DNA from: DAOVRL01 sp964459805
Lineage (GTDB): Bacteria; Planctomycetota; Phycisphaerae; Sedimentisphaerales; Anaerobacaceae
Direction of reading: 5' to 3'
Assembly: GCA_964459805.1 (NCBI GenBank)
Contig: CAYWOD010000146.1
Location: forward strand, 1 to 9,130
DNA: 9,130 nt
A program made the translations under genes and the position numbers. The notes under the pieces were generated by a model that did not search any database, was not told the DNA's origin, and was given only the letters and a program-made list of their open reading frames with translations. Below are positions 6,713-9,130 of this stretch, piece by piece (positions within the stretch are counted from its first letter, which is position 1; each line of letters begins with the position of its first letter).

Positions 6713-8232
6713 TGTTCGACATCCTTTTCCTTATCGCCTTTAGAACTGTTGTTGGGTCTAATCCGAACTGAGATGTTCCTGACTATTGAGAATGGAAAGC
6801 TTACCATCTGACGCAATCCCTCAATCGACGATAGTATTCTAACCTGACTTCGCACTTGAGCAACAAGTTCTTGAGTCACTATTTTTTCTTCGACTTCGCC
6901 GGCTTCTTTGACCATAGAGAGCCGATGCAGAGAGTATAGCCCGGTCAGAAAAGCCAGGGCGAAGAAGAAGTCCCATTGCTGCAGATTCAGTGTCGGCAGA
7001 TGAAACTTGCCTCCAGGACTGGTGTATTCCAATGTCCAGGCGAGTTGGCGGCCGCTGAAGAAATCTGCAAACTTGCCGCCTAATATCGGTGCAATCCCTG
7101 CTGCGACCGAATTCACAATCGTATTGGTCGCAAGGTAAGCAGTCGCTTGTCCTTCGGGAGCGAGCTTCATGCTGATATTGCCTGACGCCAGCGAGACTCC
7201 GGCAGATGCAAGCCCCATTACGCCGTGAATCGCTATCAGAAGCGGTATCGTAAGAAAGTATTTGTCGGGCATTGTCGTGAAGGTCCAGGCCAAGATCGCA
7301 AATATGAACAGAGGTCCGCATACGGCCAAAACAGATTTGTTGCTGAACCGGTCGGTGTATCTGCCCCAAATCTTCAAGAACACGAAATTCATCACCTGGC
7401 TGACAATAGAAAGTCCTATGATAAACGACATGCTCAAGCCCAGTCTCTTGAGCATATAGACCATAAAGAACGGTCCCGCCAGATTCACCGCGAAGTTCCA
7501 CGACGACATGAAGGCGATCAGCTTGCGAAAGTTCTCGTCCTGGAAAGGCTTGCCGAGGAGCTTAAGGATTGCGACTCGCTCGCCCTGGGGCGGCATCCGC
7601 TTTTCAGGCGTTTTTGCCAGGAAATACAGGCCCACAACGCCGGCCAGGAATCCAGCGAAAAAGAGTGTCGAATAGCCTTGGATCTCGTAGCCAGGCAGGA
7701 GCTTCTTCCAGTAATCAAGATACACCGCAGCAAGAAGGCTAAGTACAATGCCCACGCCCGTTGCGATCCTCATCCTTTTCGAGAAAAAGGAACCCAAAAT
7801 ATTCTGCGGTATCAAGTCTCGCATCCAGGAGCTCCAACTGCACCCACCCACTGCCCCCAATGCTGAGACGAGGACCAAAGATATCAGCAAGACCGCAATG
7901 CCGATCCTCGCCCCAAAGACAAATGGGATCATCGCCACGATCAGCCAACATAGCCGGCTCAGCGCCACGGCCACGACCGTTATGGCGCGTCGGTTGCGGG
8001 CCTTCTCCACCAGAAAAATTGCGGGCAACTGAAGCAACTGTGACAACGGACCGATTGCAGCCAGCAGGCCAATCACAAGATTAGAGGCCCCGAGCTTGAC
8101 CGCAAAGGCCACAAGAAAAGCACCACCCGTAAGTATTCCCATGGCCTGCGAGGCGACGCCGTCCTTGATGACGTACCTCAGTCCGCAATTAACCTGCTCC
8201 TCTGTAAGGGTATCATCAGGTTCAAGCCACAT
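6709..8232 (-). CDS. Major facilitator superfamily transporter
   Basis: About 507 aa with roughly 12 hydrophobic segments in two halves, a central cytoplasmic loop (near TPEKRMPPQGER) and a 60-70-residue hydrophilic C-terminal tail. The loop GRYTDRFSNKSVL in the second half is an MFS motif A-like sequence (GxxxDR), and WSSWMRDLIP and GLLAAIGPLSQLLQLP are further conserved-looking stretches. The substrate cannot be told. I chose the ATG at 8232, with GGGGG eight bases upstream. An in-frame ATG at 8289 adds 19 basic, non-family-like residues and has its nearest GGAG about 19 bases away. The gene heads the minus-strand run and overlaps the LapA gene by 4 nt. Confidence 0.88.
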   Translation of the reverse strand: MWLEPDDTLTEEQVNCGLRYVIKDGVASQAMGILTGGAFLVAFAVKLGASNLVIGLLAAIGPLSQLLQLPAIFLVEKARNRRAITVVAVALSRLCWLIVAMIPFVFGARIGIAVLLISLVLVSALGAVGGCSWSSWMRDLIPQNILGSFFSKRMRIATGVGIVLSLLAAVYLDYWKKLLPGYEIQGYSTLFFAGFLAGVVGLYFLAKTPEKRMPPQGERVAILKLLGKPFQDENFRKLIAFMSSWNFAVNLAGPFFMVYMLKRLGLSMSFIIGLSIVSQVMNFVFLKIWGRYTDRFSNKSVLAVCGPLFIFAILAWTFTTMPDKYFLTIPLLIAIHGVMGLASAGVSLASGNISMKLAPEGQATAYLATNTIVNSVAAGIAPILGGKFADFFSGRQLAWTLEYTSPGGKFHLPTLNLQQWDFFFALAFLTGLYSLHRLSMVKEAGEVEEKIVTQELVAQVRSQVRILSSIEGLRQMVSFPFSIVRNISVRIRPNNSSKGDKEKDVEQ

Positions 8233-8240
8233 CCCAGCCA

Positions 8241-8248
8241 CCCCCTTT
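8241..8248 (-). promoter_or_regulatory. Ribosome binding site favouring the 8232 start of the MFS gene
   Basis: AAAGGGGG on the minus strand ends eight bases before the ATG at 8230-8232, a normal Shine-Dalgarno distance. The upstream in-frame ATG (8287-8289) has no site at a usable distance. Confidence 0.5.
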
Positions 8249-8366
8249 CTGAGAGATTGTGCACATATCTTACGACCCTTCAAGAGCATATTAAGCTTGC
8301 TTCAACCTCTCCTTCAAGCACTAAAACAAAAGAATTGCATGTGATTGGCGCGGCTGAGGTAGGTAT

Positions 8367-8459
8367 CTCAGCGAGGTAGACCAGTGTTCCGGGCGGGAGT
8401 CCCGCCTTTTTCGAGCGCTTTTTGACAAGCTTCGTTCTCACTGCCGGCTTTTTGATTTC
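8367..8459 (-). pseudogene. Decayed 5' fragment of a second corA
   Basis: The minus-strand frame from GAA (8459) to GAG (8367) reads KLVKKRSKKAGLPPGTLVY in its centre. The intact CorA nearby has KLVKRHSKKAGLPPGTLVY at residues 9-27: 17 of 19 residues agree. By eye about 45 of 60 bases agree over the core, and most differences fall in third codon positions. The source was therefore a diverged, once-selected corA rather than a fresh copy. An in-frame TAG (8462-8460) directly precedes the fragment. After LVYLAE the sequence leaves the family and stops at 8280. A GTG at 8441 could open a 53-aa frame but has no ribosome binding site. The rest of 8290-8551 holds no gene that I can support. Confidence 0.75.
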
Positions 8460-8551
8460 CTACCTCGCTTAATGCTATATCAATCACAGATTTCTCAATA
8501 CTGCTCCAGATTATTTCTATCTCGAATCTGGTCCGAGGAGGCCGAGACAGA

Positions 8552-9001
8552 TTATACGCGTGGCCTGACAGTGAGCCAAGGATCGTTATTCCTTTGCACG
8601 ATTTCATTAAGTTCTTTGGTCAACTTGCGAAGGACGTCGGGTTTCTCGGCGGCTATGTTCTTTAGCTGATACGGGTCGTTGACGTTGTCGTGGAGTAGGT
8701 ATTCAACCGGCTTGGCTTCGGTTTTGCTGATCATCAGGGTGTATCGGTGCGTACGGAGGCCGCGGTGTCCCCAGGGATGTTTGCCAAGAGGCACCCAAAT
8801 ATACAATTGCGAGGCTGGACGTTTGCCTTTTCCGGTCAAAAAGACCGACGCGTGACTGGTCCCCTGCACCTGCTCTGGAATGTCCTTGCCAAAGCCCATC
8901 AGCTCGAGCAGTGTCGGATAGATATCGGGGGTGGATACACGCTTGCGGGACAGGGGGCGGCTGGTCCTGGAACGAGGGGCGTATTTACAATCCAAGCACA
9001 C
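8552..9001 (-). CDS. C-terminal fragment of a sulfatase (N-terminus missing)
   Basis: The frame reads VSTPDIYPTLLELMGFG (from 8939), then WGHRGLRTHRYTLMI, EYLLHDNVNDPYQLKNIA and a C-terminal helix ending at a TAA (8552-8554). These are the standard C-terminal features of alkaline-phosphatase-superfamily sulfatases: the SxDIYPTLLxLxG motif, the RTxRYxL strand and the LxDxxxDPYQLxN turn. Only about 130 of an expected 450-500 residues are present. The catalytic C/S-x-P-x-R formylglycine site, the N-terminal metal ligands and the signal peptide are all absent. The frame stays open to a GTG at 9001, but family resemblance stops at about 8940, where an unrelated plus-strand reading frame begins. 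The fragment is thus broken and probably non-functional, or the contig is misjoined here. Confidence 0.8.
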   Translation of the reverse strand: MCLDCKYAPRSRTSRPLSRKRVSTPDIYPTLLELMGFGKDIPEQVQGTSHASVFLTGKGKRPASQLYIWVPLGKHPWGHRGLRTHRYTLMISKTEAKPVEYLLHDNVNDPYQLKNIAAEKPDVLRKLTKELNEIVQRNNDPWLTVRPRV

Positions 9002-9130
9002 CGGCTTACTCCCCGAATCCGGCTGCTACGGGCAGAAGCCAGGTTTTCGGTGATAACCACGTCGAGTGGCGGGTGATAGACGTCCATCAGAATCTGCCTA
9101 CTATGGGTAGCCGTTACGTTGAGGAATGGA
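8944..9130 (+). pseudogene. C-terminal part of a putative H-X9-DG/prepilin-type secreted protein, 5' end missing, runs off the window
   Basis: The plus-strand frame beginning near TGC GGG ACA reads GGWSWNEGRIYNPSTPAYSP, then GRSQVFGDNHVEWRVIDV and NLPTMGSRYVEEW, and is still open at the window end. The composition (Trp, Asn, Gly, Pro rich) and the NQ/SQ-V-F-G-D-x-H-V-x-W string resemble the C-terminal region of planctomycetal prepilin-type proteins that carry GDGHVxW near their end. The open frame extends left to a TGA at 8728-8730. That part is antisense to the sulfatase and has no family character or credible start, so the gene is truncated at about 8940. Identification is by pattern recognition from 62 codons; the alternative is chance coding in a repeat. 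Confidence 0.5.

Noticed and set aside
7225..7866. Long plus-strand open frame (about 213 codons)
   Set aside because: It is antisense to the MFS transporter, rich in charged residues with no recognisable family, and has no ribosome binding site. The opposite strand has clear membrane segments and MFS motifs.
8391..8411. Plus-strand terminator-like hairpin GGCGGG AGT CCCGCC followed by TTTTT
   Set aside because: It lies inside the corA relic, where the sequence encodes Lys-Lys-Ala-Gly-Leu-Pro-Pro-Gly on the other strand. A similar chance structure occurs at the same place in the intact corA (near 6357-6377), and no plus-strand gene ends here.
8290..8607. Minus-strand 79-codon frame (8368-8607) ending in GTPARNTGLPR
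   Set aside because: It is out of register with the corA relic, which explains the same bases better, and it overlaps the sulfatase 3' end.
8899..9087. Minus-strand open frame beginning with an ATG at 9087 (MDVYHPPLDVV)
   Set aside because: It crosses the sulfatase frame out of register and has no sulfatase features. The opposite plus frame with FGDNHVEWR has far better coding character.

Overview
The window reads as a piece of a draft (probably metagenome-assembled) genome from a Gram-negative-like, mid-GC bacterium, most likely a planctomycete or close relative. This is inferred from plant-type (Deg9/Deg10-like) HtrA proteases, a sulfatase, a fragment resembling planctomycetal H-X9-DG prepilin-type secreted proteins, and many short palindromic repeats. 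A run of exactly 100 Ns marks a scaffold gap.

Layout. Positions 1-745 carry no convincing complete gene. They hold several unrelated hairpins, a 50-bp tandem repeat built from two palindromes that runs straight into the gap, a second dispersed repeat, and a rho-independent-like terminator (643-670, minus strand). From 746 to about 8232 seven genes all lie on the minus strand. In transcription order they are an MFS transporter, a LapA-domain small membrane protein (ATGA overlap), a CorA divalent-cation transporter, a membrane protein with a C-terminal TrkA-C/RCK domain, a DUF2179/UPF0316 membrane protein, a catalytically complete HtrA/Deg serine protease, and a tandem paralogue of that protease whose catalytic triad has been replaced (ATGA overlap). 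Gaps between genes are 46-65 nt up to the UPF0316 gene and about 150 nt before the protease pair. The first five could therefore be one transcript, with the pair either included or driven by its own promoter. The terminator follows the pseudoprotease gene directly.

Upstream of the MFS gene (8290-8551) lies a decayed 5' fragment of a second corA. Beyond it are the last ~130 codons of a sulfatase on the minus strand. At about 8940 these abut the C-terminal part of an unrelated plus-strand gene. Both genes lose their 5' parts at the same point, which points to an inversion-type breakpoint or an assembly chimera.

Functionally the run is an envelope and ion-homeostasis cluster: Mg2+/Co2+ transport, possible K+-linked RCK sensing, inner-membrane proteins and a secreted protease-pseudoprotease pair. 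The most interesting item is the active HtrA translationally coupled to a dead HtrA that keeps its PDZ regions and signal peptide.
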